Below are positions 12,913 through 25,700 of a DNA stretch of 64,000 nucleotides, in pieces (within the stretch, counting starts at the first letter, position 1; each line of letters begins with the position of its first letter). The translations under genes were made by a program, and so were the position numbers. A model generated the notes under the pieces. That model was not told the origin of the DNA. It saw nothing but the letters and a program-made list of their open reading frames with translations, and did no database searches. This DNA is from Onchocerca volvulus (taxonomy: Eukaryota > Nematoda > Chromadorea > Rhabditida > Onchocercidae): NCBI GenBank assembly GCA_000499405.2, contig HG738138.1, positions 22,771,154 through 22,835,153 on the forward strand. The letters are read 5' to 3'.

Positions 12913-15217
12913 TGTTCCTTAGAAAGGTTGTCGATAAAAATGAATTGATATTTATTATTGAAATAGAATTTGAATGACGATAATTTTAGCTTGCTCTCAA
13001 CGATTTACATAGAATCGTTTGTATTTCAAATTGTAATTACAAAAAATAAAACTTTTTTTTCCTGAATTTTGTCTTTTTTTCTTCTCAAAGAACTATTTTT
13101 TTGTCTTCAGAACATGAAGTTTCTTCTATTCAAACAAAAATATTATCGATTGCAGTGATTGCATAAATCCAACGTTATCGCGGCAGTTCTCTTTGAAAAA
13201 TTCCGCCTTGTTCATTTTATTGATATCTGGAGCCTTCACAAACATAAATAATAATTACAGTTGGAAATTAAGTGCTCTGTAGCTACAAATATAAATTGGA
13301 AGGTCAAATTTCTATCAATTAGATTGACCTCTGCATCTTAACAAATCATCAGAAGTTGGCATGATACAGGAATTGATTCAGAAAAATGTTGCAGAAGATG
13401 GATATATTTTCGCTGGCTATTGCAAATCAAATAAAATACACCATCAGACTTATGTATTTCACGGAAACAATATTTATACTGGAATATCAGATAATATTAG
13501 TTAGTGTTAGTGATTAATGCTATAATTATCACTGCTAATATCATTTAATGACAAAATGCAAGTAAAATTTGTTTGGAGAAGTTAAGTAGTATATAGGCTG
13601 TAAATAAGTTCTCGATGATGACAAATGAAGATGAAGGAGAAGGAGAAGGAAAAGGAAGAGAAGAAGAGAAATTTAAACACTTTACACTTTAAAACTGGAA
13701 CATATAACATCGTCCTGTAAAGATAAAGAAAGAGAATCTGTTGCTACTATGCAAGCTCGAAGTTGAAGAAAGCAACTTTTTGTGTGTTCTTTTCTGAGTG
13801 GATTTTCTTGCGACATCTTTCTTGAATTCACGTAATCATCGCAATTCTTATTCAATTCTTCAAAATTTTTGTTATTTGAAGGGAAAATTTTTAACAAAAA
13901 CTATCGTGTTCAAACTTTTCATCTCGTCTTTTAAACTCAAAACTCATATTTTTGCTTGAGATTTAATAGAAACCTGCTAAACTGTTGCATTTTTGTTGCG
14001 TTTGAGCTTTAAACAATTGAATAAATTAATTCATTTCAATTAACGTAATGTTATTTTATCCCACGTTGTAATTTTATCATGAATGAATATAGACTGAAAA
14101 TTTTTGCAAAATTTTAAAATTTAAACTAATTTTTTTCTTTTTTTTAAATCATCTCTCTATCAAGAATTTCTTTCACAATATTTGATGTATTATTTGCTAA
14201 CTAAATTTGAGATGATTAAGATAACGCAAAAATGAAAATGATATGCCAGCCTTAATGATAAGCATGACGTGACGTGAACTGTCAAGATGTAACTGAAGTG
14301 TTTTGCGTTAAAAAAGATTCTAATGGAAGTTGAATTAAAATCCATTCTGCAAAAATATTTGAGTTACATTTTGGCACAACTCTTAATTAATATTGGTACA
14401 TTTATTCGAATTTCATTTCAAAATCCCATTCGGCAACTCCAAACATTTCTAAAATCGCTCTCTCGTTAGATTTTCAATCTTATTCGACAGATATTCGCAT
14501 TTGTTCAACTGACAAAATAGAACATAAATTTCCATATGATTCGTTGAAATTAATTTTACAAAGAAAAGTGCAATGTTATCCCTGCAATATGCTTAATGCT
14601 TGGTTGTCATTCATCATGTTGTAAAAATATTTGAGTTTTTTTCGAAATCTTTTAAATTTTTGATGTTATTTATTATTCGAGCGAAATAACTAAACAATTT
14701 TGAAATTCCTGAAGGCTATCATTAAATTCTTAATCGTTATCTGCTAGGCTTACTAAATTACTGAATTAATAGAAAAAAAGTTTGGTAATTGAAAAGGAAA
14801 GGTAAAATGGTTAATTGATACTTGAGACCGATCTATCAAATCATTGAGGGGAGAGACAATGTCAGTAATATTACTCGTCCAATTTCTTTATGCTTCTTTT
14901 TTGTCTTTTTGAAATAATATAATAGCTATGGGTATTTCTTTTCATTCTTTCTAACCAGAAATTATTCAAAAAAAAAAAGTGACCTAAATATATCAGCAGC
15001 CAAGTGTCGCATGTAAACATTGTTTATGTCATATTTTGACAGCTCAAAATTCATTAGTGATATTGAAATATAAGCCCAATTCAAATATTTCTATATTTAA
15101 ATATATATCAAAATATAAAACGATCCTTAGTAGAATGTCTATTTCTCTTTCAAATGATGTTTGTTTATTGATACATGATATATAAATATATTATTTCTTG
15201 CGGATGTAATAATATAT

Positions 15218-15228
15218 TTTGTTTACAG
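15218..15228 (+). promoter_or_regulatory. ketn-1: Splice or trans-splice acceptor before the kettin start codon
   Basis: TTTGTTTACAG is a good nematode acceptor lying 72 bases before the ATG at 15301, with no ATG between them. It could receive a spliced leader or join a 5' non-coding exon. The sequence cannot tell which. Confidence 0.5.
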
Positions 15229-15300
15229 ATAATTTTGAAAAGAATTAAAGTTCAAAACGAATGTACGAAATACTTTAGACAATAGACAACAGCTATCAAA

Positions 15301-16324
15301 ATGCCTTTCAAGCGACCTTTGGGAGAGCGAATTGAAAATCAAACTTTACCGAATTTTATAAGAGTAAGTTTCTCTGCTTGCCTGGTTTTTTGTAAAATAA
15401 AAATATCAATATTTCGAGAAAAAACTAAAATAAAATAATGCAAAGAAAGTAGCAATGGAAATTCTGAAATATACTTTCTGGATGATGACACCTCATCTCG
15501 ACTGAATAATAACAATTTTTGTTTTCACTAAAATAAAAGTTTTCCATCGAAAATATGATAAGAAAGAAGAAATAAAGATGCTCTAAATAATGATTTTAAT
15601 CAATCTTAAATTGCTAGAATCACATTCTTTCGAATTAAAATTTTGAGTTTTTAAAAATCTCAAAGATGGAATTTAAGAAATTTTATTCCGTAGCTAATTT
15701 ATGAGATTATTATTCATAAAATTTTTTACAGCCACTTCAAGATAAACGTGTAGTAGTTGGCCAAAATGTACTGCTCGAATGTCAAGTGGCAGGACATCCG
15801 GATCCGGTTGTAAAATGGCTTAAGGACGATCATGATGTTACACAATGCCCTGATTATGAGGTCAGTTCCATTTTAAATTCTGTTTATTTATTTTAGATTT
15901 TTCATTTCTGTTTTTTCTTAATTTCCATAGTTCTTTTATATTACAGTTTTTCATTTCTGTGATCTTGGAGGACATTTGTTTTCTCACATTGCAAAATTTA
16001 ATGATCATAAAGAAAATTTTTGGTTTGCAGGCAAAAATTTTGTAAATTTTTAGTTTGTAAAAAAATGAAACATTCTCAACGTTTTTGTTAATTAAATATT
16101 ATTAATTAAAATATTCATTGGAGTTATATTATTTTAAATAGATCCATTATAATTCATTAGATAGACCATATTTTATTCCAATGATTAATATCCAAATATT
16201 CTATGTTATCATTATTTGTTAGTAATAGTTATGTATGCATTTTTCTCTTTGTTTCTACAAATCAAACATCTTTAAATTTTCTTGATTTCATGTTTTGAGA
16301 TGTAAATGAGGAATTGATAACATT

Positions 16325-16358
<34 letters not shown>

Positions 16359-19300
16359 TTGTCGTAGGAATGAATATAAGGATTGATATAATAGAAAGAA
16401 AGTAATGGAAGAATATTTTCTATCATATTGTTATAAAAGAAATTAATATAAGACTAATAAAAATTTTCGACGAGTTTCTCTATCGAATGAAATTTTTCTA
16501 TTCCTTATTTGTCCCGAATTTTCAGAATTATTTATTATTCGAAATCGTATTGCTCTTTTAATACTGAATTTTTTAGAGCTTTTGAAATTTGCCATTATGG
16601 TTTACTAAAACGATGGTTTTCTAGGAAATAAAATTCAGTTTTAAAAATTCAGCATAATCCAAATGATTCAAGTGACGATGTGACAATGAATGATGTCGCA
16701 AATGTTGTAATCTAAAAAATGAACGCTTTTTTTTTAATGCGTGCATAATTTATAACGTGCATTTATGGTGTTCATGTATAATTTTTTTAAAATGATATAA
16801 ATGATATATCTAATTTACGATGTTATGAATAATTATTGCTAATTGTAAAAGAAGTGAGTGGAAATATTGCAGATTTCAAGTGTTGGTGTTAAACATCATT
16901 TAGCAATCAAAAATGTGCAAGCTGCAGACAATGGTCGTTTTACGGTACAAGCAATGAATGCAGCAGGTATCAAGCAATCAACATGCATGCTCATTGTTGC
17001 ACCTGCACCGACACCTATTCCCGGTGCAAAAAGTGTTGCGTTAGTATATTTTTATCATTGTTTAATGTTCTCTAGTAACAAACTATTTCAGTTTAAAACG
17101 AAATTTAAATTCTCCAACTTTTAGCATTTCTTTTTAAATGAATTATACTCAAATCATGCTTGCTTATCAAAGTTTTATAAATTATAAGTTAGTCATTTTA
17201 GTTATTTTAATTAAAAGCATTTCTCCTTTAAAAGTGTTCATTTAGTAAATTTTCAATTCAATTGACAATAATTTTAATTAAAATTCCATGAAATTCGACT
17301 TATCTGTATAAATTGACACAACGTTTCAAGTTCTTCACCGACTGATTTAAAATTTTGTATCAGCTAGTATCGTAAGTTGTTCCGTATAGTTGCGGTATGA
17401 AATTTTGTATCCAACAAAAAATGTTCGGAATTATTTCAATTTCATCGATCACATTGAGGCAATCATATAGTGGTCAAGCAGCAAGTGACAAAAATGCTTT
17501 TAATTTCTAAATGCTTCAAAAATGATTTTAATTTTTAAGATATAAGAACTGTACAGTTCATCTTTTTGCATTTTTTGATGATGCACAACATTCAAAAGCA
17601 TTTGTAGAACAAGTAAAGTAAAGTTTAGGAGTAATTTAAAATGATTACATTGAGCATTTAACTATTGGGCAGTCGTGTCATTTGAATACCATTTTCTGAA
17701 GATAACTATAATGTAAGACGATCTGTTTATTTAGTGTAGCAAGATTTTTCGCATTCAATTTTTCAAACAAACATTCAACTGAATGTAAGGTTTTGATTTT
17801 TATGTAATGCATTAATTCTATTTTCAATCTTTATTTTTTCAGAAATTCACCAGCACCACCACAAACACCTATTGGTCCTTCAGCACCAATATTTTTAAAA
17901 GATTTAAAAAATTCACCACTGAAACCTGGTTCGCAGATTATATTAGAAGCACGAGTTGTGGGTCATCCAGAACCACAAGTAGAATGGTTAAAAAATGGGT
18001 CATTACTTAACAATTATCGGTTTGTTTCATATCTTTTATTATTTAAAATTTGCTATTTCACGAAAGTTTCATGTAGAAGATCATTTTCAATTATTAGATC
18101 GATTGGAAACTTCATTTGAATGTTTACAATTTCAAATTTTATTGTAAGTGTTGGTTATCATATTTATTTCTCGAAACTAGCTTTAAAAATATTATCATAT
18201 CGAATTTACGTTATTTTTTAATCTTTTTTTCAAAAAAATATCTGAACATTTTTTAATCGTTCAGATATTTTTTTAATCGTTATCAAATCCCTCAGTTTTA
18301 AGATACTCGTTTATGTTTTAAAGGAATTCTTTAATCGCTATTATTTAGTAATAATTGATATGATCTGACAGTTACCTTTCCTAACTCTTATTTTTTAATT
18401 TCTTTTTTTTTATCCTACTCATTTGTTCTACAACTTATAAGCAAGGAAGTTCTGCTTCCGATCATGGATTCTAGGATTCTTTGGTGATTAGATTCCATTA
18501 CTTCTTTACAACGTAATGAAGCTCTCGGTTTCGCTCTTCACATTTCATTTGTTCTAAAAATATTCAAGAAATGCGAGATTTGGATTTCTTTAACTTAAGG
18601 TTATAGAATACCTGTAAATGTATCAAATTGGCATCTTGGCAGTCTCTATCTCGAGATCTTAATTAGATATTACTTTCTTAAAAGTAAGAACTTTATGCCT
18701 TAAATCCTGAATATTTTTACTGAAGGCGATGAAGTTGAAACTAATTCCTTTTACCTGATCATTAGCCTCATTTAAGCAATCTGAAATACTTTTAGCTGTA
18801 GGAATATATGACTTCTTATCTAACAGTTCATGTGCCATTAGTTTATTGCCAAAAGTATAAGTTAGATGAAATTTAAATAAAACTTTAAAACAAATCAAAA
18901 TAAAAAATGATTATTGATCATCCGTACAAGGTAGGCATATGTTACAAATTATGTTTGCAAAGCTATATCATCTGATTGTGACAAAAATTCAAAAGATAGT
19001 TGTCCGAATTTTTTAAAGCGCTATTCAAAAAATCTTTCACTTTTTATTGATTTTTAGTACAATTCTTGTTATCTTTAGATCTTATAAGTATTTGTTCTGC
19101 TATAAAAATAAATTTTTTAGTTTCGAAAAAGAAGCGATAAATTTTTTTAGGATTAGTTTAAAAAAAATATTTATATTTTTGATGCAACTATAAGAAGAAA
19201 GTAAAAACTTTGGTCATTAATTCTATTAATATGATATTTGATTTCAAAAATTTTTATTAGTAAAACTAAAAATTTATAAATGAAAATTTCATTTTTAACA

Positions 19301-19794
19301 ACTTTGCCAAGAAGTTTTTTAAAGTGAATAATTGCTTCCAAGATCAATGAGTGAAATTGAACGAAAGGATGTATTCTATAATTTTACTAACTAAATAAAA
19401 TTACAAATTCAAATATTTTAAACGTACTTTAGCTTTTGGCAATTATTTCTTGCAAATCGCAAAAGATATCGATTTATTTGAATGAAGAATATAAATTGGA
19501 CGGACGTTGATAGATTTTTTATTTTTTTTGTGAAGCAAGTTTTAGTCTATAAAAATATAAACTTGAATTAGAAATTTTTCGAACTCCATGAATTTATTAA
19601 ATTAAATTTATTAAAAGATTAAAATTTAATAAAAAAAATTAGTTGAAATGAAGCTTATCTGCAGTGTGAGGACAGAATATGATACGCGGACAGGTATTTG
19701 CGCATTGATTATACCTCAAATGTTCGTAAATGATATTGGCGAATATACATGTCGAGCGACCAATCCACACGGAATTGCCGAATCTTCCGCACAG
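15301..19794 (+). other. ketn-1: Kettin exons 1-5: N-terminus, Ig1 and Ig2
   Basis: Exons 15301-15363, 15732-15860, 16873-17039, 17843-18019, 19665-19794 (residues 1-222). Ig1 begins NFIRPLQDKRVVVGQNV, with Cys in LECQVAGHPDP, Trp in VVKWLKDD and a variant F-strand (DNGRFTVQAMNAAG) lacking the usual Tyr-x-Cys. A Pro-rich spacer (SPAPPQTPIGPSAP) leads to Ig2 (PIFLKDLKNS, EWLKNG, GEYTCRATNPHG). These are standard titin-type I-set domains, without the D-P-x-L-K insertion of the later kettin repeats. The introns of 1.0 kb (15861-16872), 0.8 kb (17040-17842) and 1.6 kb (18020-19664) show nothing recognisable apart from a poly-A run at 16332-16358. Confidence 0.9.
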
Positions 19795-22700
19795 GTAGAC
19801 ATTTTGCTTTTTTTTCGTCGGTAATTAGAATGTCTTAATTTGCTATTCACGAGAAATGTCGCAGATAGCACACCTTATAGTTAGATAAAGTCAGAATTTA
19901 AATTTTTGAAAAAAAAAAAAAGGAACGAATTCGAATTCTTAAAATTTCAATTGGAATTTTAATTTTGCATTTTGTAAGTACCAGATTTTAAAGAACTGGA
20001 TCAGTAATACATGACATTGATTACATTGAAAAGCAATAAATTGTGCATAACTGAATAATAAAGTGAGACTTAAACTAGGAATTATTGCTGGACTCAATTA
20101 GCAAGAAACAGCTGGGTCTGGATGAGGCTTATCTGATAAAATCAAAATAATTTTTCGTGAAATAAATTGATAAAGAGCTATCTATCATAGCTTTTCATCA
20201 TATCTGCCATTTGAAAGCATTTTTCCTAGGAAAATTCTACCACAAATTATGAGATTATTCTATTATTCTTTCTAAGAAATCTTTTTATTTAAATTTAATC
20301 CCAATGAGAATGATTTCTTGTTTCAATTCCAATAAGAATGATTCCTTGTCAATTAATAAAGTTTTGTTTTGAAGCTAATGCGACGAGATGAATTCGAAAA
20401 ATGGTTTTACGAGCAACAATCGTTGATTACAAGAGAACGAAAACAAGCTATGCTAGCACAATCCCAAAAACTTAGGCCAGGCAAGAGTTTCAGTTTACAG
20501 AAACTTTTTTCATCTGAAAAATTTACGCGACAAATTGGCATATTTATCAAAATATTTGTCAGTTTATGCGACAAGTTGACATATCCATCAAAGCAACTGT
20601 CAATTTATGTGACAAGTTGAGATATCCATCGAAAGATTTGTTAAATCTTATTGGAAGAAGCGAAATTGAAGAAATTAAAAGCTATAAGAAGGGAAAAGAT
20701 TCGAAATTTTCAAAATTTATGATTTATTATTTTTCGCAAGTTTTCGCAAAATATACGAATGAAATCGCTCGTACCTATTGCAGCAGGAGCAGAATCTAAT
20801 CGGTCAATTTCGCGAATAACACAGCAACGACAAATGCAATTTCAACGTCCCGTAACTGTTGTGCAACGTCAAGAAAAACAAAATAACAATTTCGATTATG
20901 ATAGCATTGTAAGCTGATATTATCAGTTTTTATCAGAAGATAAAGGAAGCTTTGTTTCAAGAATTTCAACTTCTTAAGATTTAAATGTTGAATGGGAGCT
21001 TTTTTAAAGTTATTTTATCAGTTTATTTTAGAAGGAAATAATGATAAAGAGTTTTACAGCGTATAACTTGTTCAATTTGATTTATATTTCATGCTTGATG
21101 GTGAACTTTTCGGCCAGTTTTGATGCTGCCAAAGTGAATAATGTTTAGTTAAGGCATACTTTTATCATTTTTCATGTATTGATAAGAGCTATTTGGGATT
21201 AAATTTGGATTAAGAAATTTTTGAAATTTCCTTATCAATTGATTAATTAAATCCATCATAATTATGTCTTCTAGCCTTGGGGTCTCAGTGAAAGTGAAAC
21301 AGAAGCCGAACTTGCATCCATCGATTCTCGTGGCTTCGGTGGACCACCTGAAATTCAAACTCCATTGAAAGGATTGAAATTAACAGAAGGCACTGATGCT
21401 ATCTTACAGTGCAATATTACAGGAAATCCTAAGCCAAAGGTTCACTTGCTGTAATTATATCAGGAAATTTAATAATTAATACCATCAGTGAGAATATATC
21501 ATTTTTGAATTCTCAAATTTCATTTCTCTCTTTCACTATTTATGTGTAGAAAAATATAACAATAGTTCCATCTTTTTAACTTATGTTCCAGGTATAAGTA
21601 AATTTTGAAATATTTCGTTTTTGATAAAGTATTTCTGCAAAATGAATTTTTGAATTTTCAAATTTTTAATTGTTTGATAGTAAGCATTATGATTTGATCT
21701 ATGGAGAATAGGTTTCAGCTTCATTCCAGAAACATATTTCTTCCAGATAACATGGCTTAAAAACGGACAAATCATGGATGTGATTAATTCAAAAGGAATT
21801 ACAGCTGTATTCAAAGGATCGCTGGCACTGATTAAAATTTCATCAGTAATGCCTAAAGATAGTGGCGAATATACGCTTATCGCGGAAAATTATTATGGAA
21901 AGGTTTGGGTTACTTTTTAAATTAAAAATTTATAATTTACGTTTAATAATCAGAAATTTATAATTTACGTTTAATGACAGACTCTCGAACTCTTTCAAAA
22001 CTTTTTGATCAGATGATGAAAAAAGAAGTAAAATGCTAATAATTCATAATTGAATTGATAATTGATAATTTAATTTATACTGATTCAAGAGTTTTTCCAA
22101 GAATATGCAGAGATTTTTTTTTCATAAGCATTTACTCATTTTGGTTTGAAAATTATTTCAAGTTTCTGCTCAATTCAATTCTTTTTTTTTTTGTTTTCAT
22201 ATATAATTCAGAATGAATACAATGATGTCACATAATTGAAATAAATCTAATATGCTCATCATTCAGCATGATGCTGATGGAAATATTAATTCTCTAATGC
22301 AATTTCAGAAACTAATCTCATTAGGCTTGAATTTATTTGGGGAATTAGTACATTTATTTTTTTTTCGAAAAACAAAAAGTGACACCATTTTCTTTTTTTT
22401 GTTTAATTTTTGCGATAGTATTTAGTCACGAAATATAAACTTCCGTTTCGCTTAAATTTTACAACATTCAATCACAAGTTCTTTTTAACTCTCAATGTGC
22501 CATATGGTTGATTCATAGAAATGAAAACAGTAAACAGGCAAGCTTTAAGATTAAAAAAAAGAATAAAAAATTATTGAATTTCGAATGGTTCAGCGTTAAA
22601 TTATCAGACTAACTTTATCAACTAAAAACTTAACTTAACTGGTTTAAATCATCGAAAAAACTTAGAAGTGAAAACTTTATCAAATAAAAACTTAGAAATG

Positions 22701-25700
22701 TAAACAAAAAACGAGCATGTTTTAAGATTTAGAAAAAAAAAAAAACAAAAATATCGAATTTTAAGTAGATCAGCGTGAAATTGTCAGATTTTTATTCAGA
22801 AAAATTTGGCTTGACTAGTCTCCAGAAAAATCCAAAGCCATCTTATTAATAAAATGCTTTAAAATTTCTTCATAACTTCTATGCATGTTATTTTTTCAAT
22901 TGATGAACTGTTCATACCTTGATTCTTGCTATATACAAAAAAAAAAATTTACTAACATACTGTAACATATCATCATTGAAGTGTGCAGTTGAAACATATA
23001 ATTTTTTAAAATTCAAAATTTGAAACAGTCTGGAATGTAAAATTAAACTTCGCTTCTGAATTTTTGGTAAATTCTCATCAGAGAATAGTGATTAATAAGT
23101 TATCATGCCACTAATAAATTATCATATCTATGAGTCATCTCTTGTTAATTTCAATTTCCTTAACTACAGATAACATAAAGAAAATGATAGGAGCAAATAT
23201 TATCAATTCTTCGCCGAAATTTTATCAGAAGATATATATTAAAGCGATATCTTATATTAATTTTGCTATATTTTTTGATTGCATCTCTCAATATGTCATT
23301 ATGAGTTCATTTAGTCTTGCAAATTATATAATTTCATCCACTAAACAATAATAGACTACAGTAAGACATCTCATAATTTGGAAAATCCAAGCATAAGCAA
23401 TGAAAATTAGTTCGAAACAGTTGAAAATTTTAAAAGTGCTTTAATATCTTGCGATGATTGATGATGTCTCTTTCATTGCTAAGTCATTAAGAAGAGCGAA
23501 AATTAAAAAAACCGCTCAATCGTTCCTATTATGATGATATATTTTATTTATTTTTAAAGATTGCACGAAAAAAAAAATCCAATTTTCAATTCACAGTTTA
23601 ATTTTTTTTGCAAAAAACGTTGGATTTTATTTGACAATAAATTTGATATTGCACGGAAATTCCATTTCATTTTTGTGTTTTTTCATAAAAATACCAATTA
23701 TACTACTTTAAAATACTAATTTTATTTGCTTTTTTTATTAGCAAACTAAAGCTAGGGAAAACATTTCTGAGAAAATTTGTTTGAATACAATATTTCCTAA
23801 AAAAGAAAAAAAAAGGCAAGAAAAAAGTATACTTTGCATAAACTGTATCTTACTAAAAATTTATGTTAAAATCAGTTTTTTTTTTTTTTTTTTTTTTTAA
23901 ATACAGTTCTTAACAACGATCAACGATGGTTGATTTAAAATAGCGAAAATTTCTTCCCAAAATATTTGAAATTCTGAAAATTACCTTTAAAACTAGATTA
24001 GCCTTTTAATGAATTCCATGCCTGGGCCATTTTTGTTATTAGCCATCAAGCTTTCTGTTTATTCTTTTGTTTATTATTTGAAAGGGTTTTGCTAGAAACT
24101 CCCTGATCAAAAGGTGCGAAAGTTTGAGATTTCAATTTAACTTAACAAAAATAATGTGATTGATGATTTTGCTTTGTATAACCATCAGAAAACTGCTGTA
24201 AAAGCAAACCTCGTCAATTTCTTTTTAAGGGTCAATCCATTGTCAGTTTTTATTTTGATTTTCGGATTGTTGAAGTGGCTTGCTCTAACGATATGATAAG
24301 AGTTTGAGCTTCGTTTAATTAATCATCTTGGGAGTGAACTGAGGTAGATGAATAGGTGAATTCGCTTTCCTCAGACTAAACTTCTGCACCTCTCATTCGT
24401 CTGATTCTTCATTTGTTTAACTTTCAATGGTACTATTTGCTAAACGCTCAACACTTATTTCCGTTGTTTTCTTTTATGATTTGTCAGCTAAAAAAAAAAA
24501 AAAAAATAAAAATAAAAAAAAAATAAAAAATGCAAAGCAAAGCTTTCGTCAGTTAACTATGCTTCGTATTGCTAGTGATAATGATAATGATGATAATATT
24601 TGAAAATAGACGAAGAAAACAAGAGAAAAATGTGAAAATTTTTTGTACTCTTGAAGATAAAATATGAGGGAAGGAAGATTGCAAGCGTAAATTTAAGCAT
24701 TGCTTCTTCGTCGAAAATAGCACTAATGATAAAGAAAAAAATCTAATAAATTAGTTCAAAATTCTTGAAATATTAAGAAGCAAAGGAATAGAGGAAGAGA
24801 AACGAAAAAGAATTGAAATTCGTTCAAAATATCCTCTCCGCTTTTTACAAATCAATGGAATGGTTGTTATGAGTGTTGCTTTCTCGGATACTTGACGTTT
24901 GTTATCGTATGAGCGTCATTCGGATCGAACCGATACCGCGGTATTTTGAAGTGAGAAATGTTGGAAGATGGAAGATGAAAGAAGCACTCCCGTCGTACCT
25001 CCCACGCATATTGAAACCACCTGTCTTTTCAATTCGTTTATAATTGAATCTTTCGAAGCACCAGCAGTTCTTTTCATTTAACACTTTACGGATACCATCT
25101 GTCCTTCCTTCATCTGGTCAAATTGACTTCATCTCATACTAATGCAAAACTATTCGATAGATTCCAGCCTTTTCTCCTTTTAATTTGCAATCGAAGTATT
25201 AAATTGGTTTGTAATCGAAACTATCACTTTGCCGATTTTGGTGAAACTTTCGTTAAAGCTGAATTCATGGATTCAAAGAAGTAGAATGATTAATTAAAAA
25301 TCATTCTTATTATCGATATCTTTTGATCAATCGGTATCACTTATTTGAAAAGATCTATGTTTTTGAATCAAACGCATCGCTCTATTAATCTTTATGATAG
25401 CCTGAAAAACATTTTATTGAAACTTCATTTCTGTTCATCTGTTGCGGAACTATCTTTATGATATAAAAATATCTTTCCAATGTTTTTTAAATTACTTCAG
25501 TCCGAACAATTCTTAGAGATTATTTCAAATATATATCAATCTCTTGCTATTTAATATTCCAAATTTCACTGAATACTACATTTAGCACATATTATTAAAC
25601 TAAGCTTCTGAAAGAAATATTTTTGTTAGCTTGAAATAACGCAAAAGCGTTTAAATTTCATTGTTTGTTTTTAACAAACACCGAATTGCACTATTATAAC

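Larger units (their letters stand above)
10601..15300. other. Intergenic region between neurexin and kettin
   Basis: No gene was recognised in these 4.7 kb. Candidate poly(A) signals for neurexin (AATAAA) occur at 11019-11024 and 11435-11440. Their use is not proven. A CT-rich microsatellite lies at 12868-12912 and a cluster of GATTCATCG-like words at 12553-12630. The only longer frame (antisense, 13682-13897) has no recognisable similarity and no splice support. The promoter and any 5' non-coding exon of kettin should lie in the right-hand part. The distance argues against the two genes forming an operon. Confidence 0.6.

Noticed and set aside
16332..16358. Poly-A run as the trace of a retrotransposed copy
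   Set aside because: No coding or element sequence precedes it and no target duplication is visible; simple homopolymers are common in this DNA.
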